Positions 7,564-16,235 are shown, counted from the stretch's first letter. The stretch is 64,000 nt of DNA from Gaiellasilicea sp963784895 (GCA_963784895.1 CAWATM010000007.1:186001-250000), one strand, 5' to 3'. Notes: generated by a model not told the origin, from the letters alone. Made by a program: numbers and translations.

Positions 7564-8945
7564 CCGCTCTCGTCGGGATCGACGTCGGCACGAGCGGCGT
7601 CAAGGCGATCGCGCTCTCGGAAGCGGGCGAGATCCTCGCCAGAGCGGAGCGCGAGTACCCGCTCTCGACTCCTCAACCCGGCTGGGCCGAGCAGGACCCC
7701 ACGGACTGGGCGGCCGCCGCCGAAGCCGCGCTCGCCGACCTCGGCGTCGAGCCCGCCTCGATCGGCTACAGCGGCCAGATGCACGGCCTCGTCGTCCTCG
7801 ACGAGCACGGCGACGTCCTCCGTCCGGCGATCCTCTGGAACGACCAGCGCACGGCGGCCGAGTGCGCCGAGATCGAGGAGCGCGTCGGGCTCGAGCACCT
7901 GATCCAGCTGACGGGGAACCGCGCGCTCACCGGCTTCACGGCGCCGAAGCTGCTCTGGCTGCGCAACCACGAGCCGGAGACGTTCTCGCGCATCCGCCAC
8001 GTGCTGCTGCCGAAGGACTACGTCCGCTTCCGCCGTACCGGCGAATACGCGATCGACGTCGCCGACGCGTCCGGGACGCTCCTCTTCGACGTCGCCAACC
8101 GCCGCTGGAGCGACGACGTGCTCGAGGCGCTCGAGCTCCCGCGCGAGTGGCTGCCGCCGGCGTCCGAGTCGACGGCGATCGCCGGCGCCGGCGATCAGGC
8201 GGCGGGCGCGCTCGGTGTCGGAATCGATGCGCCCGGGCCACTCTCGGTCGTGCTCGGGACGTCGGGCGTCGTCTTTGCGGCGCTGGACACGTATCGGCCC
8301 GAGCCCGAAGCGCGGTTGCACACCTTCTGCCATGCCGTCCCGGGCACCTGGCACGCGATGGGCGTGATGCTCTCCGCCGCCGGCTCGCTGCAGTGGCTCC
8401 GGCACGCGCTCGGCGGAGCGCCGTACGACACCCTGCTCGCCGAGGCAGCGGCCTGGGAGCCCGGGACCGAAGGCCTCCTCTTCCAGCCGTACCTCCAGGG
8501 TGAGCGCACGCCCCACGCCGACCCCGACGCCCGCGGCGCGTTCGTCGGACTGCAGCTCCGCCACGATCGCGGCGCCCTGACGCGCTCCGTCCTCGAAGGC
8601 GTGGCCTACGGCCTGCGCGACTCGCTCGAGCTGCTCCGGAGCGTCGGCGTCGACGCGCAGGTCGGCCGGATCTCGGGCGGCGGCGCGCGCAGCGAGCTTT
8701 GGACGGCGATCGCCGCCGCCGTGCTCGGCCTGCCGCTCGAGCGCACGGAGGCAGAGGAGGGCGCCGCGTTCGGCGCTGCACTCCTCGGTGGGATCAAGGA
8801 AGGCGTCTTCGCCGATGCGCGTGAAGCCGTTGCCGCGACGGTCCGCACACGCGACCGCGTCGAGCCCGATCCCGGCTGGCAGGCTGCCTACCAGCACGGC
8901 TACGCGCGCTACCGGCAGCTCTACCCCGCCCTCAGCGGCCGTTGA
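7560..8945 (+). CDS. xylB: Xylulokinase, FGGY carbohydrate kinase family
   Basis: This 461-residue kinase would phosphorylate D-xylulose to D-xylulose 5-phosphate. The GTG start overlaps the VOC stop and gives MTALVGIDVGTSGVKAIAL, the phosphate-1 loop. Other FGGY features are GYSGQMHGLVVLD, ILWNDQRT, the GAGDQAAGALGVG adenosine region with catalytic Asp, LVLGTSGVVFA-like phosphate-2 sequence, and the C-terminal RISGGGARSELW signature. The stretch between LPPASEST and AIAGAGDQ is about 20 residues shorter than usual: the customary G-x-L-x-x-x-A-A-x-x-x-GLPAGTPV segment is missing. The reading frame is otherwise intact. The gene ends the four-gene sugar operon. Confidence 0.92.
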   Translation: MTALVGIDVGTSGVKAIALSEAGEILARAEREYPLSTPQPGWAEQDPTDWAAAAEAALADLGVEPASIGYSGQMHGLVVLDEHGDVLRPAILWNDQRTAAECAEIEERVGLEHLIQLTGNRALTGFTAPKLLWLRNHEPETFSRIRHVLLPKDYVRFRRTGEYAIDVADASGTLLFDVANRRWSDDVLEALELPREWLPPASESTAIAGAGDQAAGALGVGIDAPGPLSVVLGTSGVVFAALDTYRPEPEARLHTFCHAVPGTWHAMGVMLSAAGSLQWLRHALGGAPYDTLLAEAAAWEPGTEGLLFQPYLQGERTPHADPDARGAFVGLQLRHDRGALTRSVLEGVAYGLRDSLELLRSVGVDAQVGRISGGGARSELWTAIAAAVLGLPLERTEAEEGAAFGAALLGGIKEGVFADAREAVAATVRTRDRVEPDPGWQAAYQHGYARYRQLYPALSGR

Positions 8946-8978
8946 CTCGGGTTAGGCCGACGACGACAATCGCCGCGC

Positions 8979-9743
8979 ATGCCGTACCGCGAGGCGACAC
9001 CACAGCAGAAGGCGGCCTGGGACGAGCTGACCAAGCGCCCCTGGAAGCCGCTCGACGACAAGGGGCCGGAGATACTGCTGCGCCAGGTGAGCCCGAACAC
9101 CTGGCAGCTGCTCGAGGGCTTCCGCTACGAGGTGCCGGAGAAGGCCCGTCGGGCGGGCGAGCCGACCGAGTACGCGGTCCCGCCGCACCACCTGCACCAG
9201 CCGCCGGACAAGCACAACTCGACCGACCTCGCCTCGGTCCCACCGCTCCTGTGGTGGTTCATCGCGAGCCACGGCAAGCACACGCGGCCGGCGCTCCTCC
9301 ACGACCACCTGATCGACCTCGACGACGTGCCCGACGAGCGCGCCGACTACCTCTTCCGCGTCGCGCTCGAAGAGTCCGGCGTGCACTTTCTCCGGCGCTG
9401 GTTGATGTGGGCGGCGGTCAGCCTCGCGACCCTGAAGCGCAAGCGCTGGGGATGGGCGCTCGTGGTGCTCTTCGGGCTGCACCTCGCGGCCGTTTTCGGC
9501 GTGACGATCCAGGCGCTCCTGTACGGGTCGGGGGGTGTCTGGGCTCTCCCGCTCGTGCTCGCCGTCGCCGGCTTCGTCTGGGGACTTCGCCTCTGGCCGC
9601 TCAGCGTCTTCGGGCTGGCGTTGATCGCGCTGCCTTCGCTGCTGATCCTGGGGGCATACGTCGTCAACTACATCACCGACCTGGTCTTCCACCGCGACGC
9701 CGAGTTCGGCCAGCCCTACCGCGAGGAGTCGGGCCCGTTCTGA
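8979..9743 (+). CDS. DUF1353 domain protein with C-terminal membrane helices
   Basis: This is a 254-residue protein. The first 140 residues fit DUF1353 (PF07087), a small fold often found in phage-associated proteins. Key features are the STDLASVPPLLWWFIASHGK segment and RPALLHDHLIDLDDVPDERA, with a possible H-D-H metal or catalytic cluster. The last 110 residues carry four hydrophobic spans (for example GWALVVLFGLHLAAVFGVTI and LIALPSLLILGAYVVNYITD). The fusion suggests a membrane-anchored DUF1353 enzyme facing the cytoplasm. No phage genes surround it. The function is unknown. Confidence 0.8.
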   Translation: MPYREATPQQKAAWDELTKRPWKPLDDKGPEILLRQVSPNTWQLLEGFRYEVPEKARRAGEPTEYAVPPHHLHQPPDKHNSTDLASVPPLLWWFIASHGKHTRPALLHDHLIDLDDVPDERADYLFRVALEESGVHFLRRWLMWAAVSLATLKRKRWGWALVVLFGLHLAAVFGVTIQALLYGSGGVWALPLVLAVAGFVWGLRLWPLSVFGLALIALPSLLILGAYVVNYITDLVFHRDAEFGQPYREESGPF

Positions 9744-9762
9744 GCCGGTTAGTCTTGGCCTC

Positions 9763-10476
9763 GTGAGCGACACCGTCGTCTTCATCCCGGCGTGGAACGA
9801 GGAGCAGAACCTGCCGGCGGTGCTCGACGAACTGCACCGGGAACTGCCGGACGCGGACGTACTCGTCGTTGACGACGGCTCGACCGATCGCACCGCCGAG
9901 GTAGCCCGCGCGCACGGCGCCGAGGTGCTCTCGTTCGGCGAGAACCGCGGCCTGAGGGCCGGGATCGCGGCCGGCTACACGTGGGCGCTCGAGCACGAGT
10001 ACGCGTTCTGCGGCCGCGTCGATGCCGACGGCCAGCACCCGGCCGCCGAGCTGCGGCGGCTGCTCGAGCTCGTCCAGTCGGGCAAGACGGACGTCGCCGT
10101 CGGCTCCCGCTTCGTCAGCGGCCCCGGCTACGAGCCCTACCGCTACGAGCCAGAGGGGATCCGCAAGCTCGGCACCGGCCTGCTCCGCCGCTCGATGCGC
10201 GTGGCGCTCGGCCGGCCGTTCAGCGACGCGACGAGCGGCCTCTATGCCGCTTCGGCCAAGGCGCTCCCGGCGCTCTCGCGCCCGTACGAGAGCGGCGCGC
10301 CCGAGGTCGAGGCCGTGCTGCGCCTGCACGACGAGGGGCTGCGCGTCGAGGAGGTGCCCGTCGACATGCGCGAGCGCGCGAGCGGCGAGTCGAAGTTGAA
10401 GGGCAAGAAGGCGTTCCTGCTCGTCGTCACGGTGATCGTGACGCTGCTCGGCGCGAAGCGGCTCCGGCGACGGTGA
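9763..10476 (+). CDS. Family 2 glycosyltransferase, dolichol-phosphate mannosyltransferase-like
   Basis: This 237-residue GT-A enzyme starts at GTG 9763, 20 bp after the DUF1353 stop. It shows FIPAWNEEQNLPAVLDEL for nucleotide binding, VLVVDDGSTDRT with the DDGS motif, and GRVDADGQHPAAEL with the DAD metal-binding triad. Typical polyprenyl-phosphate hexosyltransferase features follow: VGSRF, DATSGLYA and KGKKAFLLVVTVIVTLLGAK, a single hydrophobic C-terminal segment ending RLRRR. It probably moves a hexose from a nucleotide sugar to a lipid phosphate at the inner membrane. Donor and acceptor cannot be read from the sequence. The gene overlaps the next one by GTGA. Confidence 0.9.
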   Translation: MSDTVVFIPAWNEEQNLPAVLDELHRELPDADVLVVDDGSTDRTAEVARAHGAEVLSFGENRGLRAGIAAGYTWALEHEYAFCGRVDADGQHPAAELRRLLELVQSGKTDVAVGSRFVSGPGYEPYRYEPEGIRKLGTGLLRRSMRVALGRPFSDATSGLYAASAKALPALSRPYESGAPEVEAVLRLHDEGLRVEEVPVDMRERASGESKLKGKKAFLLVVTVIVTLLGAKRLRRR

Positions 10477-10946
10477 CGCGCCTCGTCGCCGTCCTCGGCT
10501 ACTCGGCGTGGCGCGGCGAAGGACTTCATCCGATCTGCGCCGCCCGCCTCGCGGCCGCCGAGCAGCCGGCGGAGGAAGCCGACCTCGTGCTCCTGTCCGG
10601 CTGGTCGCGGCGGCGCCACCGTCCGTCCGAGGCGGAGCTGATGAAAGCGGCGTGGCGAGGCCCGGCGGTCCGGCTCGTCGCGGACGGGGACGCGCGCACC
10701 ACCGCGGGGAACGCGCGCGCCGTCGCCGCGGCGGCGCGGCACATCGGCGCCGACGAGGTCGTGCTGGTCACCTCGTCCTGGCACGCTCGCCGGGCGCGCC
10801 TGCTCGTCGAGGCGGCGCTCGACCCGGATGTGCGGCTCGCGGTCGCGACTCCCGGACGGACGCGCCCGCCGCACCTGATCGGCCGCGAGCTCGCCTGGCT
10901 GCCCGTCAGCCTCGCGTCGCGAACGCTGACTCGCCGGCGACGGTGA
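10473..10946 (+). CDS. DUF218 / YdcF-like family protein
   Basis: This 157-residue protein starts at GTG 10473 in a GTGA overlap. It has the DUF218 fold: LVAVLGYSAWRGEGLHPICA at the N-terminus, DLVLLSGWSRR, EAELMKAA, then ARTTAGNARAVAAAARHIGA and EVVLVTSSWHARRARLLVEA. The T-x-x-NA and TSxxHxxRA motifs are the family's signature. DUF218 proteins such as SanA or YdcF are linked to envelope or nucleotide-related roles, and the reaction is unclear. There is no membrane anchor here. The 3' end overlaps the convergent argF gene by 41 bases. Confidence 0.85.
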   Translation: MTRLVAVLGYSAWRGEGLHPICAARLAAAEQPAEEADLVLLSGWSRRRHRPSEAELMKAAWRGPAVRLVADGDARTTAGNARAVAAAARHIGADEVVLVTSSWHARRARLLVEAALDPDVRLAVATPGRTRPPHLIGRELAWLPVSLASRTLTRRRR

Positions 10947-11835
10947 GCGCCAGCAGCGCCTTGGCCGTGTGCAGCCGGTTCTCGGCTTCGTCCCAGACGG
11001 CGCTGCGCGGGCCGTAGAGGACGTCCGCGGCGATTTCCTCGCCGGGGTGCGCGGGAAGGCAGTGGAGCACGATCGCGTCCCTCTCCGCGAGGCGGAGCAG
11101 CTCGGCATCGAGCGAGTAGCGGGCGAGATCTCGCAGACGCTGCTCGCGCTCGTTCTCCTGGCCCATGCTCACCCAGACGTCGGTGACGAGCACCTGCGCG
11201 CCGGCGACGGCCTCGCGCGGGTCGCGGACGACCGCGATCGACGGGTCGGGCGGCTCGTAGCCGGCCGGGGCGGCGCAGACGAACTCGACGCCGAAGAGCG
11301 CACACCCCTCGCCCAGCGAGACGCAGACGTTGCTGCCGTCGCCCACCCACGCGACGCGGACGCCTTCGAGTGTCCCGAGGCGCTCGCGGATCGTCTGCAG
11401 GTCGGCGAGCGCCTGCAGCGGATGCGCCTCGTCGGTGAGCGCGTTGACGACGGGGATCCCGGCGATGGCGGCGAACGTCTCCACCTCGCCCTGCTCGTGG
11501 GTGCGGATCGCGAGCGCGTCGAGGTAGCGCCCGAGCACGCGCGCCGTGTCCTCGATCGACTCGCCGCGCGCAAGCTGGAGCTGCTCGCCCGGGAGGTAGA
11601 GCGCGGTCGCGCCGAGGTGAGCGGCCGCGACCTCGAGCGACACGCGCGTCCGGGTCGAGTGCTTGCGGAAGAGGAGACCGAGCGTCTGGCCTTCCAACAG
11701 CCGCTGCCGCTCCCGATTCGCCTTCAGCTCGTCGGCCAAATCGAGCACGGCCTCGAGCTCGGCCGCGGTCCAGTCGCGGATGCGTGTGAGCGAACGGCCG
11801 CGGAGGTCGAGCGCGAGCGGGGCCGGCAGCGCCAC
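10906..11835 (-). CDS. argF: Ornithine carbamoyltransferase
   Basis: This is a 309-residue enzyme joining carbamoyl phosphate and L-ornithine to citrulline, step six of arginine synthesis. Carbamoyl-phosphate binding motif FRKHSTRTR lies at about 56-64. HEQGEVETFAAIAGIPVVNA and HPLQALADL supply the HPxQ site, VAWVGDGSNVCVSL is the ornithine-domain Rossmann start, and VLHCLPAHPGEEI holds the catalytic HCLP Cys. Ornithine specificity fits the SMG-type segment (VSMGQENEREQ). The GTG start at 11835 shares one base with the argR TAG, so it is the last gene of the argCJBDRF transcription unit. Confidence 0.95.
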   Translation of the reverse strand: MALPAPLALDLRGRSLTRIRDWTAAELEAVLDLADELKANRERQRLLEGQTLGLLFRKHSTRTRVSLEVAAAHLGATALYLPGEQLQLARGESIEDTARVLGRYLDALAIRTHEQGEVETFAAIAGIPVVNALTDEAHPLQALADLQTIRERLGTLEGVRVAWVGDGSNVCVSLGEGCALFGVEFVCAAPAGYEPPDPSIAVVRDPREAVAGAQVLVTDVWVSMGQENEREQRLRDLARYSLDAELLRLAERDAIVLHCLPAHPGEEIAADVLYGPRSAVWDEAENRLHTAKALLALTVAGESAFATRG

Positions 11836-12296
11836 TACGTGTCCCCGTCCAGGTGGTGGCGCAGCTGCTCGGCCAGCTCGGCGGCGCTCGTGCCCTCGCG
11901 GGGCGCGACGAAGATCGTGTCGTCGCCGGCGATGCAGCCCGCGACCTCGGGGAGCGCGGCATCGTCGAAGGCGATCCCGACGGCGTTCGCGCAGCCGGGC
12001 GGCGTCCGCAGGACGACGATGCTGCCGGCCGGCTCGAGCGAGACGACCCAGCGCCGGAGCGCCGTCGTCAGCTCGCCGAGCCGGTCGAGATCGGCGGCGC
12101 CCGGATGCGCGTAGACGAGCCGGCCGCTCTCGCCGCGGACCTTCACGAGCCCGAGCTGGGCGATGTCGCGCGAAACGGTCGCCTGAACGGCGTCGAGGCC
12201 CTCGGCGCGAAGCGCCGCGACGACGTCGCTCTGCGTCGAGAGCTCGCGCTCGGAGACGAGGCGGAGGATCGCTCCTTGGCGTTCGAACTTGTTCAC
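11835..12296 (-). CDS. argR: Arginine repressor ArgR
   Basis: This is a 153-residue regulator. The N-terminal winged helix covers about residues 1-70 (RLVSERELSTQSDVVAALRA, QATVSRDIAQLGLVKV). The C-terminal arginine-binding and hexamerisation domain includes GSIVVLRTPPGCANAVGIAF, LPEVAGCIAGDDTIFVAPRE and the terminal HHLDGD. The conserved GT/S-x-N-A-x-x and G-x-I-A-G-D-D-T motifs are those of ArgR, where Asp residues contact L-arginine. The start is GTG 12296, overlapping the argD TGA (GTGA). As hexamer with arginine it should bind ARG boxes, and the AT-rich operator at 16236-16274 is the obvious target. Confidence 0.95.
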   Translation of the reverse strand: MNKFERQGAILRLVSERELSTQSDVVAALRAEGLDAVQATVSRDIAQLGLVKVRGESGRLVYAHPGAADLDRLGELTTALRRWVVSLEPAGSIVVLRTPPGCANAVGIAFDDAALPEVAGCIAGDDTIFVAPREGTSAAELAEQLRHHLDGDT

Positions 12297-13433
12297 GTCA
12301 GCACCTCCTCGAGCAGGGACAGTCCGGCTGCAACCTCGTCGCCCGCGATCGTCAGCGGCGGGGTCACACGCAGGACAGTCTCGCCTGCGGAGCCGACGAG
12401 CAGCCCCGCCTCGAGTGCGGCGGCGACGACGGGGCCGGCGGGACGGCCGAGCTCGACGCCGAGCATGCAGGCCGCGCCCGCGCACCTCGAGCACGCCCGG
12501 GAGCGCGGCGAGGCCCGCAGCCAGCGCGTCCCCCCGCTCGCGAATCGAGGCGAGCAACTCGTCGTCGAGCGCCTCCACGACTGCGGCTGCGGCCGCGCAG
12601 GCAACGGGGTTGCCGCCGAAGGTGCTGCCGTGGTCGCCCGGCTCGAAGCCCTCCGGCGCGCCGTCGGCGACGAGCAGCGCGCCGATCGGAAGGCCGTTGG
12701 CGAGGCCTTTTGCGAGCGTGACCGCGTCCGGCGTGACGCCGAGCTGCTCCCAGGCGAAGAAGCTGCCGGTCCGGCCGACGCCGCACTGGATCTCGTCGAG
12801 GATCAGCAGCGCGCCGTGCTCGTCGGCGAGGGCCCGTGCCGCAGCGACGAACTCCGCGCTCGCGGGATGGATCCCGCCCTCGCCCTGCACCGGCTCGATC
12901 AGGATCGCGCCCGTGTCGGGCCCGACGGCGGCTGCGAGTGAGGCTGCGTCGTTCAGCTGCGCAAAGCGGACGGCTGGCGCCAGCGGCTCGAACGCGGCCC
13001 GCTTCCCCGGCTGGCCCGTCGCCGCCAACGCTCCGTGGGTGCGACCGTGGAAGGAGCCCTCGAGCGCGACGACGACCGGCTTCTCCGTTGCCTTGCGCGC
13101 CCACTTCAGCGCCGCCTCGATCGCCTCGGCGCCCGAGTTGCAGAAGAACGAGCGCGCACCGCCGAAGCGGCCGGAGAGCAGCTCGGCGAGCCGGAGCATC
13201 GGCTCGGTCGAGTACAGGTTCGAGGTGTGCCAGACCGCGTCGAGCTGACGGTGGGCGGCGGCGAGCGGGGTGGGATGGCAGTGCCCGAGCGAGACGACGG
13301 CGATGCCGGCGAGCAGGTCGAGGTAGCGCTTGCCGTCCGCGTCCGTCAGCCAGACCCCGTCCCCCGAGACGAAGGTGACGTCGTGCCGCGCGTAGGTGGG
13401 CAGGAGCGACGCAGTCGTCAGCAGCGAGGTCAT
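12293..13433 (-). pseudogene. argD: Acetylornithine aminotransferase, frameshifted (probable sequence error)
   Basis: This class III PLP aminotransferase converts N-acetylglutamate semialdehyde to N-acetylornithine. Visible motifs are YLDLLAGIAVVSLGHCHP, FFCNSGAEAIEAALKWARK (PLP phosphate site), FHGRTHGALAATGQ, LILDEIQCGVGRTG (PLP-ring Asp) and TLAKGLANGLPIGALL (Schiff-base Lys), then the HGSTFGGNPVACAA phosphate-contact segment. After VLEVRGRGL the sense continues one base later as MLGVELGRPAGPVVAAALEA, ending LSLLEEVLT at 12293. One extra base at about 12467 accounts for the 3n+1 length of 1141 nt. All other catalytic regions are intact and the pathway neighbours are whole, so a sequencing indel is the likely cause. 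Confidence 0.9.
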
Positions 13434-14098
13434 GCGAGCACCGCCGTCGCGCCGATCGCCGCGTCCACACCGCCGCGCGCCGCAACAACGGCGGCGTGCA
13501 GCTTGGGGACGATCCCGCCGCCGAGCTCACCCGCGGCGAGCAGCCGCTCGGCCTCCGCGACGCGGATCGTCGACGCGACGGAGCCGCCGAGCAGCAAGCC
13601 CGGCACGTCGGTGACGAAGAGGAGCTTGGCCGCGCCGAGGCCGACCGCGAGGGCGGCGGCCGCCTCGTCCGCATTCACGTTCAATGGCCCGACGGCCAGA
13701 GGCGCGACGACGGGGACGAGCCCCTCGGCCAGCGCCGCCTCGATCGCGGCGGGGGCGGACGGCCGCGGCGAGCCGACATATCCCAGCTCCTGGACGCGCA
13801 CCGCCTCGAGCCCGATCTCGTCGCCGAACAGCGGCACGGCGCGCGGCCCGATTGCCGCACAGACGTCGGAATTGACCGCGGCGAGGGAGTCACGCACGAC
13901 CGCGAGCGCCGCCGAGCTCGTCACCCGCCGGCCGTCGACGAAGCGCACCTCGAGCCCTGCCCGCTCGAGCTCGGCGGAGATCTGCGGCCCGGCGCCGTGG
14001 ACGACACAGACCGCGTGCCGCTCCACCAGCGCGAGCGCCAGAGTCGCCGCCTCGCCCGCGACCGCGCCGCCGACCTTGAGCACGATCTGACTCGTCAC
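13430..14098 (-). CDS. argB: Acetylglutamate kinase, short form
   Basis: This 222-residue amino-acid kinase phosphorylates N-acetylglutamate. The GTG start at 14098 lies in a GTGA overlap with argJ and gives MTSQIVLKVGGAVAG, which carries the K-x-GG nucleotide motif. VVHGAGPQISAELERAGLEV is the HGxGxQ substrate site, and later motifs are PLNVNADEAAAALAVGLGAA, LFVTDVPGLLLGGS and GGGIVPKLHAAVVAARGGVD. At 222 residues it lacks most of the N-terminal helix found in hexameric, arginine-inhibited enzymes. By family precedent that suggests an arginine-insensitive dimeric form. The stop overlaps the argD start (ATGA). Confidence 0.93.
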   Translation of the reverse strand: MTSQIVLKVGGAVAGEAATLALALVERHAVCVVHGAGPQISAELERAGLEVRFVDGRRVTSSAALAVVRDSLAAVNSDVCAAIGPRAVPLFGDEIGLEAVRVQELGYVGSPRPSAPAAIEAALAEGLVPVVAPLAVGPLNVNADEAAAALAVGLGAAKLLFVTDVPGLLLGGSVASTIRVAEAERLLAAGELGGGIVPKLHAAVVAARGGVDAAIGATAVLA

Positions 14099-15258
14099 GT
14101 CCGGTAGTCCGCGTTGATGCGGACGTAGTCGTAGGAGAGGTCGCTGGTCAGGTAGCTGGCGGCACCGACGCCGAGGCCGAGGTCGAGCTCGATCCGGCAG
14201 CTGCCGTTCGAGACGTCCGGCTCGGCGCCAAGCGGGACGCCGCGGTCGAGCACGGTGGTGCCGTTGTAGGAGAGCGTCACCTTGCCCGCGTCGACGGCGG
14301 CGAAGCCGCCGTTGTAGGGGGCGGAGCCCGCAGCGGCGAGCACGCGGCCCCAGTTCGCGTCGTGCCCGAAGAGGGCGGTCTTGACGAGCGGCGAGGTGGC
14401 GATGCGGGCCGCGATCGCCCGCGCCTGCGTGCCGTCGACGGCGCCCCTGATCTCGATCTCGGCGAGCACGGTCGCGCCTTCGCCGTCCGCGACGATCTGC
14501 TGTGCGAGCTGCTCGCAGACGCGGCCGAGCGCGAGCGCGAAGGCGGTGTCGGACGCGGGCGTCCGCTCGATCCCGCTCGCGCCGTTCGCGAGCAGGCAGA
14601 CGGCATCGTTCGTCGAGCACTCGCCGTCGACCGAGATCGAGTTGAAGCTGCGCTCGACCGCCGGCCGGAGGAAGTCGATCACCTCGCCGGGCTCCAGCGG
14701 GTAGTCGGTCGTGAGCACAGCGAGCATCGTCGCGAGCTGCGGATGGATCATCCCGGAGCCCTTGGCCATCCCGCCGACGGTGAAGCCGTCGAGCGACACG
14801 GCCGCTTGCTTGGTCCTCGTGTCCGTCGTCAGGATCGCCTCGGCCGCGTCCGGGCCGCCGCCGGCGGAGAGCGCCGGCACGGCGTCGCGCAGCCCGCCGA
14901 GCACCTTCTCGAGCGGCAGCAGCGCGCCGATCACGCCCGTCGAGAGGACGAGCACCTCCTCGGCGTGCAGGTCGAGCAGCCGCCCGGCCTCGGCTGCGGT
15001 CGCCAGCGCGTCGAGTTCGCCCCGCTCGCCCGTGGCGGCGTTCGCGACGCCGGAGTTGATCACGATCGCCTGCGGCTCCGCGGACGCGAGATGCTCCTTC
15101 GAGACCACGACCGGCGCGGCCAGGACCTGGTTGACGGTAAACATCGCGGCGCCGACGGAGGGGACGGTCGAGCGCACGACCGCGAGATCGAGCCCCTTGC
15201 GCCGAATCCCGGCGTGGACGCCGACGGCCGCATAGCCCTTCGCCGCGGTGACACTCAT
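14095..15258 (-). CDS. argJ: Bifunctional glutamate N-acetyltransferase / amino-acid acetyltransferase
   Basis: This 387-residue enzyme transfers acetyl from N-acetylornithine to glutamate, closing the cyclic arginine route. It may also make N-acetylglutamate from acetyl-CoA. The family signature is KGSGMIHPQLATMLAVLTTD, where the second-to-last Thr of LTTD is the nucleophile left after self-cleavage into two chains. Other motifs are AIVINSGVANAATGERG, VLVLSTGVIGALLP, DGECSTNDAVCLLANG, GHDANWGRVLAAAG and the C-terminal LTSDLSYDYVRINADYRT. The ATG at 15258 overlaps the argC TGA. No separate argA or argE is present in the window, which fits the ArgJ cycle. Confidence 0.96.
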   Translation of the reverse strand: MSVTAAKGYAAVGVHAGIRRKGLDLAVVRSTVPSVGAAMFTVNQVLAAPVVVSKEHLASAEPQAIVINSGVANAATGERGELDALATAAEAGRLLDLHAEEVLVLSTGVIGALLPLEKVLGGLRDAVPALSAGGGPDAAEAILTTDTRTKQAAVSLDGFTVGGMAKGSGMIHPQLATMLAVLTTDYPLEPGEVIDFLRPAVERSFNSISVDGECSTNDAVCLLANGASGIERTPASDTAFALALGRVCEQLAQQIVADGEGATVLAEIEIRGAVDGTQARAIAARIATSPLVKTALFGHDANWGRVLAAAGSAPYNGGFAAVDAGKVTLSYNGTTVLDRGVPLGAEPDVSNGSCRIELDLGLGVGAASYLTSDLSYDYVRINADYRT

Positions 15259-16235
15259 ACGAGCACCCCGGCGAGCCGGAGCCCCGCCGTCTCGGGCAGC
15301 CCGAGCGCGAGGTTCGCGTTCTGCACCGCTTGCCCCGCGGCGCCCTTGCCGAGGTTGTCGAGCGCGCACACGACGATGCCCATGCCGGTCGCGCGGTCCC
15401 GGAAGACGCCGATCTCGGCGCCGTCCGTCCCCTGCACTCGCGACAGCTCGGGCGCGATCCCGTCGGGCAGCACGGATACGGCCGGGCACGATGCGTAGGC
15501 CGCCTCGAGCGCATCGCGGAGACTCCCGGTCGCGGTGACGTAACAGGTGGCGAGCAGCCCGCGCTTCACCGGCAGCAGGTGCGGGACGAAGCAGACCGGG
15601 AAGCCGAGCACCTGCTCGATCTCGGGCGAGTGCTGATGCGCGCCGACCTTGTAGGGCGAGACGTTCTCGAGCACCGACGCCGCGTGCGAAGAGGGCTTCA
15701 GTGCCCGGCCCGCGCCGGAGACGCCCGACTTCGCGTCCACGACGACGCCGCCCGGCTCGATCGCCTCGACGAGCGGCGACAGCGCGAGCAGGACGGCGGT
15801 CGCGTAGCAACCGGGGTTTGCGATCAGCGGCCCGTTGGGTGGAAAGAGCTCCGGGATCGCGTAACTCCAGGCGTCGAGCGCATCCGGCGCCGGATGCTCG
15901 AAGCCGTACCAGGCCGGATACAGCTTGGGCTCGGAGAGCCGGTGCGCGCCCGAGAGATCGACCACGATCGCGTCCGCCGGCGGCTCGACCGCTGCCGCCC
16001 GCTCGTGCTCGAGGCAGCAGAAGACGAGCTCGGCGCCGGCCGCGAGCGCGTCGTCGTTCGTCACGAAGGCTGGCAGCGAACCGTGCAAGCGTGGGTCGAG
16101 CACGCTCGCGGGCGAGCCCGCGAGCGAGTCCGAGCCAAGCGCGAGGAGCTCCAGGTCGGGATGGGCGAGGACGCGGTCGAGCGTCTCCTGGCCCGAGTAG
16201 CCGGAAGCGCCGACGATCGCAGTTGCGACGGCCAT
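15255..16235 (-). CDS. argC: N-acetyl-gamma-glutamyl-phosphate reductase
   Basis: This 326-residue NADPH-dependent reductase makes N-acetylglutamate semialdehyde. It starts MAVATAIVGASGYSGQETLD with the NADP loop G-A-S-G-Y-S/T-G. The catalytic cysteine is in LIANPGCYATAVLLALSPLV. VDAKSGVSGAGRALKPSSH, GAHQHSPEIEQVLG and FVPHLLPVKRGLLATCYV contain the expected active-site His and substrate Arg/Lys residues. The ATG at 16235 has no Shine-Dalgarno sequence (bases before it read CGCAGC), so the transcript may be leaderless. It is the first gene of the leftward arginine operon and faces carA across 39 bp. Confidence 0.96.
   Translation of the reverse strand: MAVATAIVGASGYSGQETLDRVLAHPDLELLALGSDSLAGSPASVLDPRLHGSLPAFVTNDDALAAGAELVFCCLEHERAAAVEPPADAIVVDLSGAHRLSEPKLYPAWYGFEHPAPDALDAWSYAIPELFPPNGPLIANPGCYATAVLLALSPLVEAIEPGGVVVDAKSGVSGAGRALKPSSHAASVLENVSPYKVGAHQHSPEIEQVLGFPVCFVPHLLPVKRGLLATCYVTATGSLRDALEAAYASCPAVSVLPDGIAPELSRVQGTDGAEIGVFRDRATGMGIVVCALDNLGKGAAGQAVQNANLALGLPETAGLRLAGVLV

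Noticed and set aside
13430..15514. A 694-codon minus-strand frame that includes argB
   Set aside because: The first 470 codons are antisense-style low-complexity text over argJ and argC in another frame. The real argB begins at GTG 14098 in a GTGA overlap.
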